Below, piece after piece: positions 25,485-34,203 of a DNA stretch of 38,359 nt. Each line of letters starts with the position of its first letter. Position 1 is the stretch's first letter. This DNA is from an uncultured Alphaproteobacteria bacterium. GTDB taxonomy: Bacteria > Pseudomonadota > Alphaproteobacteria > Rs-D84. Under the pieces are notes generated by a model. The model did no database searches. It saw only the letters and a list, made by a program, of their open reading frames with translations, and was not told the DNA's origin. The DNA lies in the NCBI GenBank assembly GCA_905234185.1, contig CAJOGC010000008.1:1-38359 (forward strand). The letters are read 5' to 3'. Position numbers and translations under genes: made by a program.

Positions 25485-26540
25485 TTATAATCCAAATACC
25501 CGCGCTAAATCATTCCACATAGTAAGCAAGAATAATGCCAGAATCAATACCCATCCGAACATAATGGCATATTCCATACCTTTACCCTCTAACTTGCGAC
25601 GAGTTATCGCCTCGATTACCAAAATCATCAGATAGCCGCCATCCAACACGGGCAACGGCAATAAATTGATAATTGCTAAATTGACCGAAAGCAGGGCGAT
25701 AATCGACAACAATGCAAAGAATCCCGCCGCCATTGCGTTCCCGGACACCTGGGCAATTGTTATAAAAGACCCCAGTTGTTTAGTTGATCGTTCCCCAAGC
25801 ACGATTTGCTTCAACACGACCAGCAATGTTTTTGATTGATAATATGTTTCGCGCGCGCCGGAATAGATTGCGCCGAAAAATCCCTTTTTGCGAAACTCGG
25901 TCTTGCTGCCGTCGGCGACCAGTCCCCAACGTTCGGCGGGTGATAATTTAACACGAACTAAATCTTCGCCACGAACAATTAATACATTTGCATCGCGTGC
26001 GGACGCCAATTCTTTGGCAATAATTAATTCGCCCCAGTTTGTGATACTGGAATTATCTATACGCAAAATAACATCACCAGGTTTTACGCCGGCATTGAAC
26101 GCGACGCTGTCACGAATAACCTGGCCCACGACGGGCAATTGAACTTCGCGTGGATGAAACATAAATGTCGCGGAATAAATGAACCAAGCAAGAATAAAAT
26201 TCATCGTGACCCCGGCGGCGATGATAATAAATTGCTTCCACGGGCGCACAGACAGATAATGTCCTTTTTTCTTTTCTTTGGACAGCGCCGCATATTTTCT
26301 ACGGTTGAACATATCTTCTTGGCCATAAATGGAAACATATCCGCCCAGTGGGATACATGCCAGTTGCCATTGTGTGCCGTGTTTGTCATGCCATTTAACG
26401 ATTGCAGGTCCGAACCCGATTGAGAAAGTGTCAACCCGAACACCCGCCCAACGCGCCGCCAAAAAATGTCCCAGTTCGTGAATAAACACCACAACCCCCA
26501 GAACAATTAACAATGCAACAATCGTCCAAATAATATGCAT
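25485..26540 (-). CDS. rseP: Site-2 metalloprotease RseP
   Basis: 351 residues. HELGH (21-25) lies in the first transmembrane segment, with one PDZ domain (about 115-190, VGQVIRDSVAFNAGVKPGDV) and the second metal motif LPVLDGGYL in a later membrane segment. It cleaves anti-sigma factors and signal-peptide remnants within the inner membrane. Slightly shorter than two-PDZ RseP of E. coli, as in many alphaproteobacteria. AAAGGAAT precedes the ATG. Between the unknown membrane protein gene and bamA. Confidence 0.95.
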   Translation of the reverse strand: MHIIWTIVALLIVLGVVVFIHELGHFLAARWAGVRVDTFSIGFGPAIVKWHDKHGTQWQLACIPLGGYVSIYGQEDMFNRRKYAALSKEKKKGHYLSVRPWKQFIIIAAGVTMNFILAWFIYSATFMFHPREVQLPVVGQVIRDSVAFNAGVKPGDVILRIDNSSITNWGELIIAKELASARDANVLIVRGEDLVRVKLSPAERWGLVADGSKTEFRKKGFFGAIYSGARETYYQSKTLLVVLKQIVLGERSTKQLGSFITIAQVSGNAMAAGFFALLSIIALLSVNLAIINLLPLPVLDGGYLMILVIEAITRRKLEGKGMEYAIMFGWVLILALFLLTMWNDLARVFGL

Positions 26541-26555
26541 ATCGTATTCCTTTAC

Positions 26556-27227
26556 CTAAAATGCCCGCAGAATTTTGTATAAAATCGAGAATATTTCTAT
26601 GAACCAAAACAAATAGATTGTATGACCAAACCTGTCGAAAAGGCCGTCGACTTTTTGTGATATTAAACCAAATCTGTCAACCCCCAGACGCTTTTTCAGT
26701 CCATAAAACCCGATTACACCGGTTGTGAATGACAATACCCCACCGGCCAAAAATACTATGAACATAGGGTGCAACAGCATGCATTTATTGAACATGCACT
26801 CTGACAATAACGCGATTCCAAATACCAGTAATACCGATAACAATTGGATAATATTGCGTTGCCGCGGTTCAAGTTTTTCCCAATGCCATGTTTTACCAAC
26901 AATTTTTCCAGAAATACGTGTGCATGCCGACAATGCTATCAGTGTAAATGCGAAACCCGGCAGCCACGGACGACCCGGCAAGAATATCGTCCATAGAACG
27001 GTCCCGGAAAGTAATGCAAGCCAGTATAATACAAGATTTTTGTTCGCTTTCAGAACCTTTCGATTTGCGCGACGCACAAAGGCAATGAATTCAGATAACA
27101 TAAGTGTCGTGACCCCGATATAAAACCAGCCAGCAACCCAAAAATAACGATAACCAAAGAATCCAAGCCATATAACAGCCGCAAGAATAAGCAAATCGAT
27201 AAATATTCTGAAAAACTTTCGCATCAT
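26556..27227 (-). CDS. Multi-pass membrane protein of unknown function in the cdsA-rseP gap
   Basis: 223 residues with about six hydrophobic segments, for example LLILAAVIWLGFFGYRYF near the start, LVLYWLALLSGTVLW, LLSVLLVFGIALL and FIVFLAGGVLSFTTG. No family recognised. The C-terminal part (LFDRFGHTIYLFWFIEIF) echoes the end of CdsA (FIDRFDGWIYALPLIWF), but the CdsA catalytic signature is absent, so a diverged duplicate of cdsA is only a possibility. In most alphaproteobacteria this slot holds dxr. The second of two adjacent ATGs has the better Shine-Dalgarno spacing (AGGGGG). Tightly packed: 7 bp after cdsA and 15 bp before rseP. Confidence 0.8.
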   Translation of the reverse strand: MMRKFFRIFIDLLILAAVIWLGFFGYRYFWVAGWFYIGVTTLMLSEFIAFVRRANRKVLKANKNLVLYWLALLSGTVLWTIFLPGRPWLPGFAFTLIALSACTRISGKIVGKTWHWEKLEPRQRNIIQLLSVLLVFGIALLSECMFNKCMLLHPMFIVFLAGGVLSFTTGVIGFYGLKKRLGVDRFGLISQKVDGLFDRFGHTIYLFWFIEIFSILYKILRAF

Positions 27228-27234
27228 TTTCCCC

Positions 27235-27885
27235 CTACATCATAATGAACCATATAAGTGGCAACGCATAGATCCATCCGTCAAAGCGATCAATAAAGCC
27301 ACCATGCCCCGGCATAATATTGCCAAAATCCTTTAATTTCAGACGACGCTTAATCCAACTGGATGTTAAATCACCGTATTGTGACAACAAAGAAACACTT
27401 ATGCCAATCCATAATAATTGTGGTAAAAATGTGTCGGTCCCCAAAAGCCCGTACAGCACCGATGCCCCGGTTCCGCATATTACACCGGCAATTTGTCCGG
27501 CCCAGGTTTTATGTGGCGACATCCTTTCCCACATTTTATCGCCACCCAATAAATTACCGAATAACCATGCGCCAATATCCGCGGCACATATTATCATCAA
27601 CAATAACAGCATAACCCACTGGCGCAGCCCAACGAAATAAGCGGATGCCAATACAACAACCAACCACCCAAGAAATACGGTAAATATCAGCATGTTGTTT
27701 CCAGCACCACGGATATTCGATGGTGCGCGTTTAATTGCCAATACCATTTCGGCAATCATGCCGGTTGCCACAATAACCGCCGCCCAGCGCGTTGCGTGAA
27801 AACCGTAATGTTCCAACAATGCAATTATGCAAAGAATTGCCGTCATAACAAGTCCGGTAATAATCCGTTTAGGTGTTTCCGACAT
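27235..27885 (-). CDS. cdsA: Phosphatidate cytidylyltransferase CdsA
   Basis: 216 residues, multi-pass. The C-terminal CDP-transferase signature is clear: SSWIKRRLKLKDFGNIMPGH then GGFIDRFDG. DIGAWLFGNLLGGDKMWERM SPHKTWAG is the preceding conserved loop. It makes CDP-diacylglycerol, the precursor of all phospholipids. Start MSETPKRIITGL with GGGGG 6-7 bp upstream; an ATG four codons earlier abuts the uppS stop. Confidence 0.95.
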   Translation of the reverse strand: MSETPKRIITGLVMTAILCIIALLEHYGFHATRWAAVIVATGMIAEMVLAIKRAPSNIRGAGNNMLIFTVFLGWLVVVLASAYFVGLRQWVMLLLLMIICAADIGAWLFGNLLGGDKMWERMSPHKTWAGQIAGVICGTGASVLYGLLGTDTFLPQLLWIGISVSLLSQYGDLTSSWIKRRLKLKDFGNIMPGHGGFIDRFDGWIYALPLIWFIMM

Positions 27886-27897
27886 CTTGACCCCCAT

Positions 27898-28659
27898 TTA
27901 TTTTTTTGCCTTGCCGGCATAGTTTGCTTTCTTGCCACCACCGAACCGACGGTTGCGACGCGCAAATTCGTCCAACGTGCGTTGCCAAATCTTTGGTGAT
28001 TTTACTAATTCCGGCCAGTGTTCCGGAACAAACATTAATTCCGCGTATGCTAATTTCCACAACAGAAAATTAGAAATGCGAATTTCATTGCTGGTACGCA
28101 CCATCAAATCAACAGGCAACAAATCGCCGGTATCCATGAATGTTTCAAATGTTTCGCGCGTGACAGGTTCCCCCGCGGCAATTGCGGCATTTGTGGCATC
28201 TACAATTTCATTCATTCCGCCATAGTTCAACGCAAACACAACGGTTCCACCGGTATTGTCCGCCGATGATTGTTCCAGTTCATCACACATATTGGCCAAT
28301 TTTTTCGGCAACCGTTCACGCGACCCAATCACGCGATAGCGCAGGTTCTTTTCCAATGCATGTTTTTTGTTTTTCTTTAATTCTGTATAAAACAGGTCCA
28401 TCAAGTAATCAACTTCTTCCTTGGATCGGTTCCAATTTTCCGTGGAAAATATAAAAAAGGTAATTGTTGTCACGCCATGCGAAATATACCAATCAACCAA
28501 ATTCTCGAAATTTGCGATGCCGGCCTTGTGCCCCAAAAGCGGCGGTAAACCGCGTGCTTCGGCCCAACGTCGATTGCCATCACAAATAAACGCAATATGT
28601 TTTGGTATCGCGTGTGGTGTTGTGTTTTTGTTTTCTTTTTTCTTGAACAGTTTCAACAT
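27898..28659 (-). CDS. uppS: Isoprenyl (undecaprenyl) diphosphate synthase UppS
   Basis: 253 residues. HIAFICDGNRRWAEARGLP with catalytic Asp27, GHKAG, FSTENWNRSKEEV, the pair DLMVRTSNEIRISNFLLWK and YAELMF are all cis-prenyltransferase motifs. SNEIRISNF is usually SGEQRISNF or GGEIRLSNF, a small deviation. It makes the C55 carrier for peptidoglycan and O-antigen. The start MLKLFKKKEN is preceded by GGGGGAAAAC; a longer frame into frr (28740) is unlikely. Basic C-terminal tail. Confidence 0.94.
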   Translation of the reverse strand: MLKLFKKKENKNTTPHAIPKHIAFICDGNRRWAEARGLPPLLGHKAGIANFENLVDWYISHGVTTITFFIFSTENWNRSKEEVDYLMDLFYTELKKNKKHALEKNLRYRVIGSRERLPKKLANMCDELEQSSADNTGGTVVFALNYGGMNEIVDATNAAIAAGEPVTRETFETFMDTGDLLPVDLMVRTSNEIRISNFLLWKLAYAELMFVPEHWPELVKSPKIWQRTLDEFARRNRRFGGGKKANYAGKAKK

Positions 28660-28672
28660 GTTTTCCCCCGAT

Positions 28673-29233
28673 TTATACCGACATAATATCTGCTTCTTTT
28701 TGTTTGGCGGCGGAATCAACTTCGGCCGTGCGCGCGTCAAAAACTTTCTGAATATCTTCTTCGTATTTATGTTGCTCGTCTTCGGATATCTCTTTATCGG
28801 TGACGGCGCGTTTGATTTTGTTCATTGCATCTTGGCGAATATTGCGGATAGAAATTTTTGCTTCTTCGGCATATTTGCCAGCAACCTTGGTTAATTCACG
28901 ACGGCGTTCTTCGGTAAGTGGTGGCAGATTCAGTCGAATAACACCACCCGCGGTCATTGGGTTTAACCCCAAACCGGAATCACGAATTGCTTTTTCAACA
29001 ATGCCCGCATTGTTAATATCCCAAACCGTGACGGACAATGTCTGATTGTCTGGGGTTGAAACGGTTGCCAATTGCGAAATAGGCATATCAGAACCATATG
29101 CCGGAACACGAACACCATCCAACAGGTGTGTTGATGCGCGCCCCGTGCGCAAACCGGCGAATTCGGTGCGTAAAACTTCGATTGTCTGGGCCGTTTTTTG
29201 TTCGACCTCGGCCTTTAGTGTGTTGTAATCCAT
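28673..29233 (-). CDS. frr: Ribosome recycling factor Frr
   Basis: 186 residues, the exact family length. RTGRAST...GVRVPAYG near 30-50, MTAGGVIRLNLPPLTEERRR, and the three-helix bundle with IRQDAMNKIKRA are diagnostic. It splits post-termination ribosomes with EF-G. AAGGAG lies 7 bp before the ATG. It heads the envelope operon; the upstream pyrH/tsf usually found in this order are not present, and the tRNA genes begin divergently instead. Confidence 0.97.
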   Translation of the reverse strand: MDYNTLKAEVEQKTAQTIEVLRTEFAGLRTGRASTHLLDGVRVPAYGSDMPISQLATVSTPDNQTLSVTVWDINNAGIVEKAIRDSGLGLNPMTAGGVIRLNLPPLTEERRRELTKVAGKYAEEAKISIRNIRQDAMNKIKRAVTDKEISEDEQHKYEEDIQKVFDARTAEVDSAAKQKEADIMSV

Positions 29234-29272
29234 GAAAAAACTCCTTGTACTATTCCAGGTTAGCAAATTAAT

Positions 29273-29301
29273 TTGACATTTAGCAAGAAGAAATATAGAA
29301 T
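29273..29301 (+). promoter_or_regulatory. tRNA-Ala/His promoter
   Basis: TTGACA (29273-29278), 17-bp spacer, TAGAAT (29296-29301). Transcription would begin a few bases before the tRNA-Ala 5' end at 29314. Confidence 0.7.
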
Positions 29302-29313
29302 ACTTCGACACAT

Positions 29314-29389
29314 GGGGTTGTAGCTCAGTTGGTAGAGCACTTGCATGGCATGCAAGGGGTCGTCGGTTCGAGTCCGATCAGCTCCACCA
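29314..29389 (+). tRNA. tRNA-Ala (anticodon GGC)
   Basis: 76 nt with encoded CCA. Acceptor GGGGTTG/CAGCTCC contains the G3-U70 pair that identifies alanine tRNAs. Anticodon stem CTTGC/GCAAG with loop ATGGCAT; T arm GTCGG-TTCGAGT-CCGAT. Confidence 0.97.
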
Positions 29390-29497
29390 CCAATTTTCAC
29401 CGTAGCGAAGCAAGGGCTGAAAATTGAGTGTCGCGGTCTCGGCTGTGCAAAGCACAGACGGAACGGACGAAAAAGTGGAAAAGTCCACACGGGTTAT

Positions 29498-29575
29498 GGC
29501 GGATGTAGCTCAGTTGGTTAGAGCGTCGGTTTGTGGTACCGAATGTCGCCAGTTCGAATCTGGTCATCCGCCCCA
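29498..29575 (+). tRNA. tRNA-His (anticodon GTG)
   Basis: 78 nt including CCA. G-1 (29498) is encoded and faces C73. Acceptor GCGGATG/CATCCGC; anticodon stem TCGGT/ACCGA with loop TTGTGGT; T arm GCCAG-TTCGAAT-CTGGT. It lies 108 bp after tRNA-Ala, probably on the same transcript; the spacer holds CTGTGC-aaa-GCACAG. Confidence 0.97.
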
Positions 29576-29850
29576 TAAAATTTAACCCCACCAAAATGGT
29601 GGGGTTTAATTTTATCTGGTCGGGTCAGATTCGAACTGGCGAGAAAGCCATTCGAACCGCAGGCGAGAGGCAGACATAAGTATGCCGGTGAGCATCGCGA
29701 ACGAGCCAAGGTGGCGAAGCAATCTGGTCATCCGCCCCATAAATAAAAAAACGCACCAAACGGTGCGATTTTTTATTTATCTGGGTTGGTCAGATTCCAA
29801 TAAAATTAACCCCCATCGGAATAGCGGGGTTTAATTTTATCTGGTTATGA
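29576..29850 (+). repeat. tRNA-His-derived repeat patch with three terminator-like hairpins
   Basis: AACCCCACC-aaaat-GGTGGGGTT plus TTAATTTTA (29583-29612) is the probable tRNA terminator. Then comes an inverted T-arm copy (29626-29642, complement of 29546-29562, 17 nt), a direct copy of the tRNA 3' end (29721-29743, identical to 29557-29579, 23 nt), and CGCACC-aaac-GGTGCG with a T run (29751-29766). CCCCcAT...AGcGGGG with TTTAATTTTA follows (29811-29840). The phrase TTTATCTGG(t)...GGTCAGATTC recurs. No gene. Confidence 0.65.
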
Positions 29851-29853
29851 TGC

Positions 29854-29881
29854 TTGATTCTTTTTTGAAATAATATAGAAT
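29854..29881 (+). promoter_or_regulatory. Promoter of the endonuclease III-like gene
   Basis: TTGATT (29854-29859), 16-bp spacer, TAGAAT (29876-29881), 27 bp before the ATG. Confidence 0.45.
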
Positions 29882-29907
29882 TGCATAACAATTACAAAGG
29901 TGTTTAT

Positions 29908-30645
29908 ATGCATGATTTTTCGGATTTTAAACCGGTGGTAAATTCGTTGTTGAACTATGGTGAATTATTAGCCAAAGAAAGCGATGAAATCAATACGGTA
30001 ATGAACGTTATTCGGCGAAATCCGACTTTTTTCGTTTTATGTTGCATTGCGGATAAAAATGCAGATGCAGATATAGTATGGGCTATACCAAATCACATTC
30101 CAAATTGTTCTTTTGAAGAAATAGAAAATTTTTCACGCGAACAATGGGAAAAAATATTGAAGAATGCGGGGTATAACAGACCAACTAAAGTATCGGCGGA
30201 ATACGTGTCGGCAATTAAACGGATAAGAAACAAATATGATGGACATGCCGAAAAAATTTGGAATGAATCAAAATCTTTTGCAGAAATTATCGTAAAGTTT
30301 TTGGAATTCAAGGGCATTGGTAAAAAAATCGCAACTATGGCTGCGAATATGTTATACCGATATAATGGCGTTGGGCGAACTTTTTCAGATAAACATTTTA
30401 TGGATATATCGCCGGATACGCATGTAAAACAGGTCTTTAATATGCTTGGCTTTGTCGATGATGAACATGCAGACGATACAAATATTGTTGTATATATGGC
30501 ACGTGCGTTGAACCCAGATGCGCCGTATTTATTAGATTATCCATGCTATTACATCGGCAAAAATTTTTGTAAAAAACGCGGGCAAAAGAAATGTAGTGAT
30601 TGCCCGGTTAAAGATTGGTGTAAAATTTGTGAAAAAAATATTTAA
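29908..30645 (+). CDS. Endonuclease III-like HhH-GPD DNA glycosylase with Fe-S cluster
   Basis: 245 residues. Helix-hairpin-helix FKGIGKKIATMAANML (about 134-149) with a Lys at the EndoIII catalytic position (139/140), conserved Asp170 in SPDTHVKQV, and a C-terminal four-Cys loop (Cys221, 229, 232, 238; C-x7-C-x2-C-x5-C) for a [4Fe-4S] cluster. It probably excises damaged bases and nicks the abasic site. The overall sequence is far from Nth and MutY, so its substrate is uncertain; it belongs to a divergent HhH-GPD branch. AAAGGTG precedes the chosen ATG. Own promoter; ends 22 bp from the convergent M48 gene. Confidence 0.85.
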   Translation: MHDFSDFKPVVNSLLNYGELLAKESDEINTVMNVIRRNPTFFVLCCIADKNADADIVWAIPNHIPNCSFEEIENFSREQWEKILKNAGYNRPTKVSAEYVSAIKRIRNKYDGHAEKIWNESKSFAEIIVKFLEFKGIGKKIATMAANMLYRYNGVGRTFSDKHFMDISPDTHVKQVFNMLGFVDDEHADDTNIVVYMARALNPDAPYLLDYPCYYIGKNFCKKRGQKKCSDCPVKDWCKICEKNI

Positions 30646-30667
30646 ATCGCACAAAATAGAGCGGTTT

Positions 30668-31981
30668 TTATTTCCACTTTTTATTTAATATATCGCCGGA
30701 TTTGATATATTCCGGTGTGCCAGATTTCAGTTTTTTGCGGGCGCGTTTTGCATATGATTTCGCGTTTTTTTCATCGTTATTCATACTGTAATATTCCGCC
30801 ATTGCCCAATCGGCGCGACCGTCGCCATCATCAAAAGTCTGGGCCAAAACCCAATATGTCAATGGTGATGGTTCGGTTAATATTGCGGTGCGGGTTAATT
30901 CCGCGGCGCGCGCTTTGTCACCGGGCTTGTTCCGTTCGTTCAATACCAATGCCAATGCGGTTTGGATTTGTGGCGCGTCCGGCAATAATTCAAGGCTTTT
31001 TTCATATGCGATAACACTGTCATCATAATGACCAAATTGGAATTCGATATCCCCCAGCAATTCGTAAAAATATGGGTTGGTCGGTTTGTGTGATATTAAT
31101 GTTCGTGTCCCTGTGCGTGCCGCGTCCAGGTTTCCGCCACGCATGTTCGCAATCGCCCGCGCATATATTGCACCATCGCCTTTATCGGAATAGGGGTATT
31201 GCGTTAGTACGCGTGCCGATGTGTCCAGGTATCCGATTAATTTTGCGCGCACCAGTTCATAATCTGCCGATTGGCGCGCGATTGTTTTTTTATCCTGTTT
31301 TTCGATTTTTGTTTTCGTGATTTTTTCACGAACATTTTTCAATCGTTCGGCGGTTAACGGGTGATTAATGCGATTTGGGTTAACGCGCGATTCAAATGCG
31401 TCCGACATTTCGCGCATCTGTTCAAAAACATCAATAAATGCGTTCGGATCCAGACCCGCCGCCGCCATAATATCAACCCCCATGTCGTCGGCAATGCGTT
31501 CTTCGTCCCGCGAAAAAGCCAGCATAGATTGTTGTGCAACCCCACCGGCACCCGCCAAGACACCCGCCCCCAGGGACGGATTTCCACCCGCAACCATTAA
31601 ACCCACACCAAGTGCCTGAATCATCAATGCGCGTTTCATTTCCGCTGCCATGCGTGCCGACATTTGTGCCATGTGCCCGCCCAGTGTATGCCCAAGTTCG
31701 TGTGCAACAACAGCCTGCAACGCAACGGGTGATTTAATCTGTTTTAATAATCCAGTGTATAAATACACATCTTCGCCACCCATGACGAACGCATTAAAAT
31801 CATCGTCGTTTACAATATGCACACGCAGCCGTCCGTCGGGTATATCTGCCGCGTTCGCCAGTGGCGTAATCAGTTCGATCAGTAATTTTTCTGTTTCGGT
31901 ATCGTTAATAAGCGACATCGCCCGCGCGGGCAGGGCAATAAATAACGCAACCAAGATTGCAATAATTTTACGCACCGGCAT
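30668..31981 (-). CDS. M48-family metalloprotease with TPR repeats (BepA/YfgC-like)
   Basis: 437 residues. Signal peptide (about 1-21, IIAILVALFIALPARA). The zinc protease domain has HELGH at 94-98 and the third ligand in DEERIADDMG (about 159-167). A Gly/Ala-rich hydrophobic stretch (about 124-150) lies between them, and TPR-like helices follow (NPYFYELLGDIEFQFGHYDD, about 290 on). In E. coli BepA assists or degrades LptD and other outer membrane proteins, so a role in envelope quality control is likely. It overlaps the recG end by 14 bp and is translationally coupled to it. Confidence 0.88.
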   Translation of the reverse strand: MPVRKIIAILVALFIALPARAMSLINDTETEKLLIELITPLANAADIPDGRLRVHIVNDDDFNAFVMGGEDVYLYTGLLKQIKSPVALQAVVAHELGHTLGGHMAQMSARMAAEMKRALMIQALGVGLMVAGGNPSLGAGVLAGAGGVAQQSMLAFSRDEERIADDMGVDIMAAAGLDPNAFIDVFEQMREMSDAFESRVNPNRINHPLTAERLKNVREKITKTKIEKQDKKTIARQSADYELVRAKLIGYLDTSARVLTQYPYSDKGDGAIYARAIANMRGGNLDAARTGTRTLISHKPTNPYFYELLGDIEFQFGHYDDSVIAYEKSLELLPDAPQIQTALALVLNERNKPGDKARAAELTRTAILTEPSPLTYWVLAQTFDDGDGRADWAMAEYYSMNNDEKNAKSYAKRARKKLKSGTPEYIKSGDILNKKWK

Positions 31982-34022
31982 TCACCCCACAATCAAATAT
32001 GCGCATTAAATCGCGCGTCCAGTTATCAATTTCATTATTACGTGCCGCTGCGGACGCCAACCGGAATAAATCCCTATGTTCGCGATAGTCAACAAAGTGA
32101 TATTGTATCCAGCCCGATTGACGTGTCCCCAACAATTCCCCAACACCGCGCATCATAAGGTCTTGTTCGGCAATAACAAAACCATCATCCGTTTCGCACA
32201 GGACATTTAGTCTTTTCAATCCGTCGGGCGAAATATTGTCGCCATATACCAACACACAGAATGATTGCGCATCGCCACGTCCAACGCGTCCACGCAACTG
32301 GTGCAACGCCGCCAGTCCAAACCTTTCCGCGTTTTCTATGACGATGATAGTGGCATGCGGAACATCGATTCCAACCTCGATAACAGTTGTTGCGACAAGG
32401 ATATTCATTTCCGAATTATCATCGGCAAATTGTTGCATCACGGCATCGCGTTGCTTTTTATCCATTTGCCCATGAACCAGACCGACATTTTTAAAAATGG
32501 TCTTTAATGCATCAAATCGTGTTTGCACCGCGGTCATATCAGATTCTTCGGATTCTTCAACCAACGGGCATACCCAAAAAACCTTGGCCCCGTTTTCAAT
32601 TTGCGGACGAATACGCGATACCAGGTCGCCCACCCGCGCCATTGGCAACTTGGTTGTTTTAATCGGTTTTCGGCCCGCGGGCTTTTCATTGATAATTGAA
32701 ATATCCATATCGCCATATATTGTCATCGACAACGTGCGCGGAATCGGGGTCGCAGACAACGCCAATAAATCCGGGTTGTTCCCCTTGGCGCGCAGGCTTT
32801 CCCGTTGATTAACACCGAAACGATGCTGTTCATCAACAATCACCAGTCCCAAATCGCGATATTCAACATCGTCAGAAAACAGTGCATGCGTTCCGACGAC
32901 CAAACGTGTGCGCCCCGAACGCAACGATATTAATTTTTCGCGTCGGGCAACCCCCTTGTCCCGCCCGGTTAAAATATCGCATACAATACCGATTTTGTCG
33001 CACATGGGTTTCAGTTTTGCAAAGTGTTGCACCGCCAATGTATCGGTCGGTGCCAGTAATGCGGTTTGTGCGCCACTTTCCGCCATTTTGACCGCCGCCG
33101 CCAACGCAACAATGGTTTTACCCGAACCAACATCACCCTGGACCAGCCGCATCATCGGGGTATCGGCGTCCATGTCGGCAAAAATTTCGTTAATCGTGCG
33201 GTTTTGTGCACCGGTTAATTCAAATGGCAATGCGTCGCGCAATTTAGGAATTAAATCATATTTTTTCGGGCGGACGGTTCGGCGATTTTTTACATCTTCG
33301 CGTTTTTTACGACTAAGCACAATCGCAGCCTGGTGTGCCAGTAATTCCCAATATGCCAACTTTGCAATATATGTCGATTGTGGGGTTAAATCGTCATTGC
33401 TTTCTGGAAAGTGCACATGGCGCAGCGCATCAAAAAATTCGCGTGTATTATCGTCCGCACCACGCAGTTTTTCGGGCAATGCGACAAAAATTTGGTCGCG
33501 CACATTTGCAAATGTTTTTTGCGTTAATCCCAGCCCCGACGGATAAATTGCCTGGTTCGTTGGAATCTTTTGCGCGTTTTGCATTTCTTCGATAAAGTCG
33601 GGGTGTGTCATAGTTGGTCGTCCCCCAGACATTTCGATTTTTCCGCTAACAATGCGCCACGCACCAATCGGCAATTTTTTCAGCCAGTAATCCAGGTAAG
33701 ATGAATTGAAAAATTGAATCACAACCATTTGTCCGGATTTGTCTGTACACGTAATTTGTGTCGGACGACGACGACCGCGACCAAATGTTCCGCCCGATTT
33801 ATGCGATTTTACAAGTAATGGAATTGTAATAGTATCACCATATGTCGAATCCATCACGCATTCGGTAATTCCGCGATTTCGCACCGCACGCGGAATATGC
33901 AGCAAAAAATCCAATACGCGTCGCCCGCCCAGCACTTCGTCAAATCGTGCCGCCAACACGGGTCCAACCCCGCGAACAAATTGCAGGTCCATATTTAAAA
34001 AATCAGCCAATTCTTGTTTCAT
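31968..34022 (-). CDS. recG: ATP-dependent DNA helicase RecG
   Basis: 684 residues. The wedge OB domain (about 60-150) is followed by the SF2 motor: GDVGSGKT (296-303), DEQHRFG (397-403), SATPIPRTL and QLRGRVGRG in the second lobe, then the RecG TRG-type C-terminal region. It reverses stalled forks and branch-migrates junctions. No good Shine-Dalgarno is visible before either the ATG at 34022 or the Met11 codon, so the start is uncertain by 10 residues. Divergent from the membrane protein gene at 34204. Confidence 0.95.
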   Translation of the reverse strand: MKQELADFLNMDLQFVRGVGPVLAARFDEVLGGRRVLDFLLHIPRAVRNRGITECVMDSTYGDTITIPLLVKSHKSGGTFGRGRRRPTQITCTDKSGQMVVIQFFNSSYLDYWLKKLPIGAWRIVSGKIEMSGGRPTMTHPDFIEEMQNAQKIPTNQAIYPSGLGLTQKTFANVRDQIFVALPEKLRGADDNTREFFDALRHVHFPESNDDLTPQSTYIAKLAYWELLAHQAAIVLSRKKREDVKNRRTVRPKKYDLIPKLRDALPFELTGAQNRTINEIFADMDADTPMMRLVQGDVGSGKTIVALAAAVKMAESGAQTALLAPTDTLAVQHFAKLKPMCDKIGIVCDILTGRDKGVARREKLISLRSGRTRLVVGTHALFSDDVEYRDLGLVIVDEQHRFGVNQRESLRAKGNNPDLLALSATPIPRTLSMTIYGDMDISIINEKPAGRKPIKTTKLPMARVGDLVSRIRPQIENGAKVFWVCPLVEESEESDMTAVQTRFDALKTIFKNVGLVHGQMDKKQRDAVMQQFADDNSEMNILVATTVIEVGIDVPHATIIVIENAERFGLAALHQLRGRVGRGDAQSFCVLVYGDNISPDGLKRLNVLCETDDGFVIAEQDLMMRGVGELLGTRQSGWIQYHFVDYREHRDLFRLASAAARNNEIDNWTRDLMRIFDCGVNAGA

Positions 34023-34112
34023 ATAATTGAAATGTAGCGAATTTTGGAAATCGGTTCAATATAAATAATAAGATTTCGCATGTGGGCGGGAAAAAGTTCC
34101 CATTTGGCTAAG

Positions 34113-34131
34113 GCGAACTTGCTCTTTAAAA
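34113..34131 (+). promoter_or_regulatory. boxA-like leader element
   Basis: GCGAACTTGCTCTTTAAAA, 73 nt before the ATG at 34204. TGCTCTTTAAAA differs by one base from the E. coli rrn boxA. A GGGAA-aaag-TTCCC hairpin lies just upstream (34089-34102), giving a boxB-boxA-like order. The first 15 nt are repeated before the HNH gene. Confidence 0.5.
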
Positions 34132-34203
34132 TCAACTCTCTGTTTTTCGATTTGATTTTTATTTTTTATATTGCTAACCTTTTACCTCATACAAAGGATT
34201 TTT

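Noticed and set aside
32908..33546. 212-codon frame antisense to recG
   Set aside because: Shadow of recG codon usage, no domain seen.
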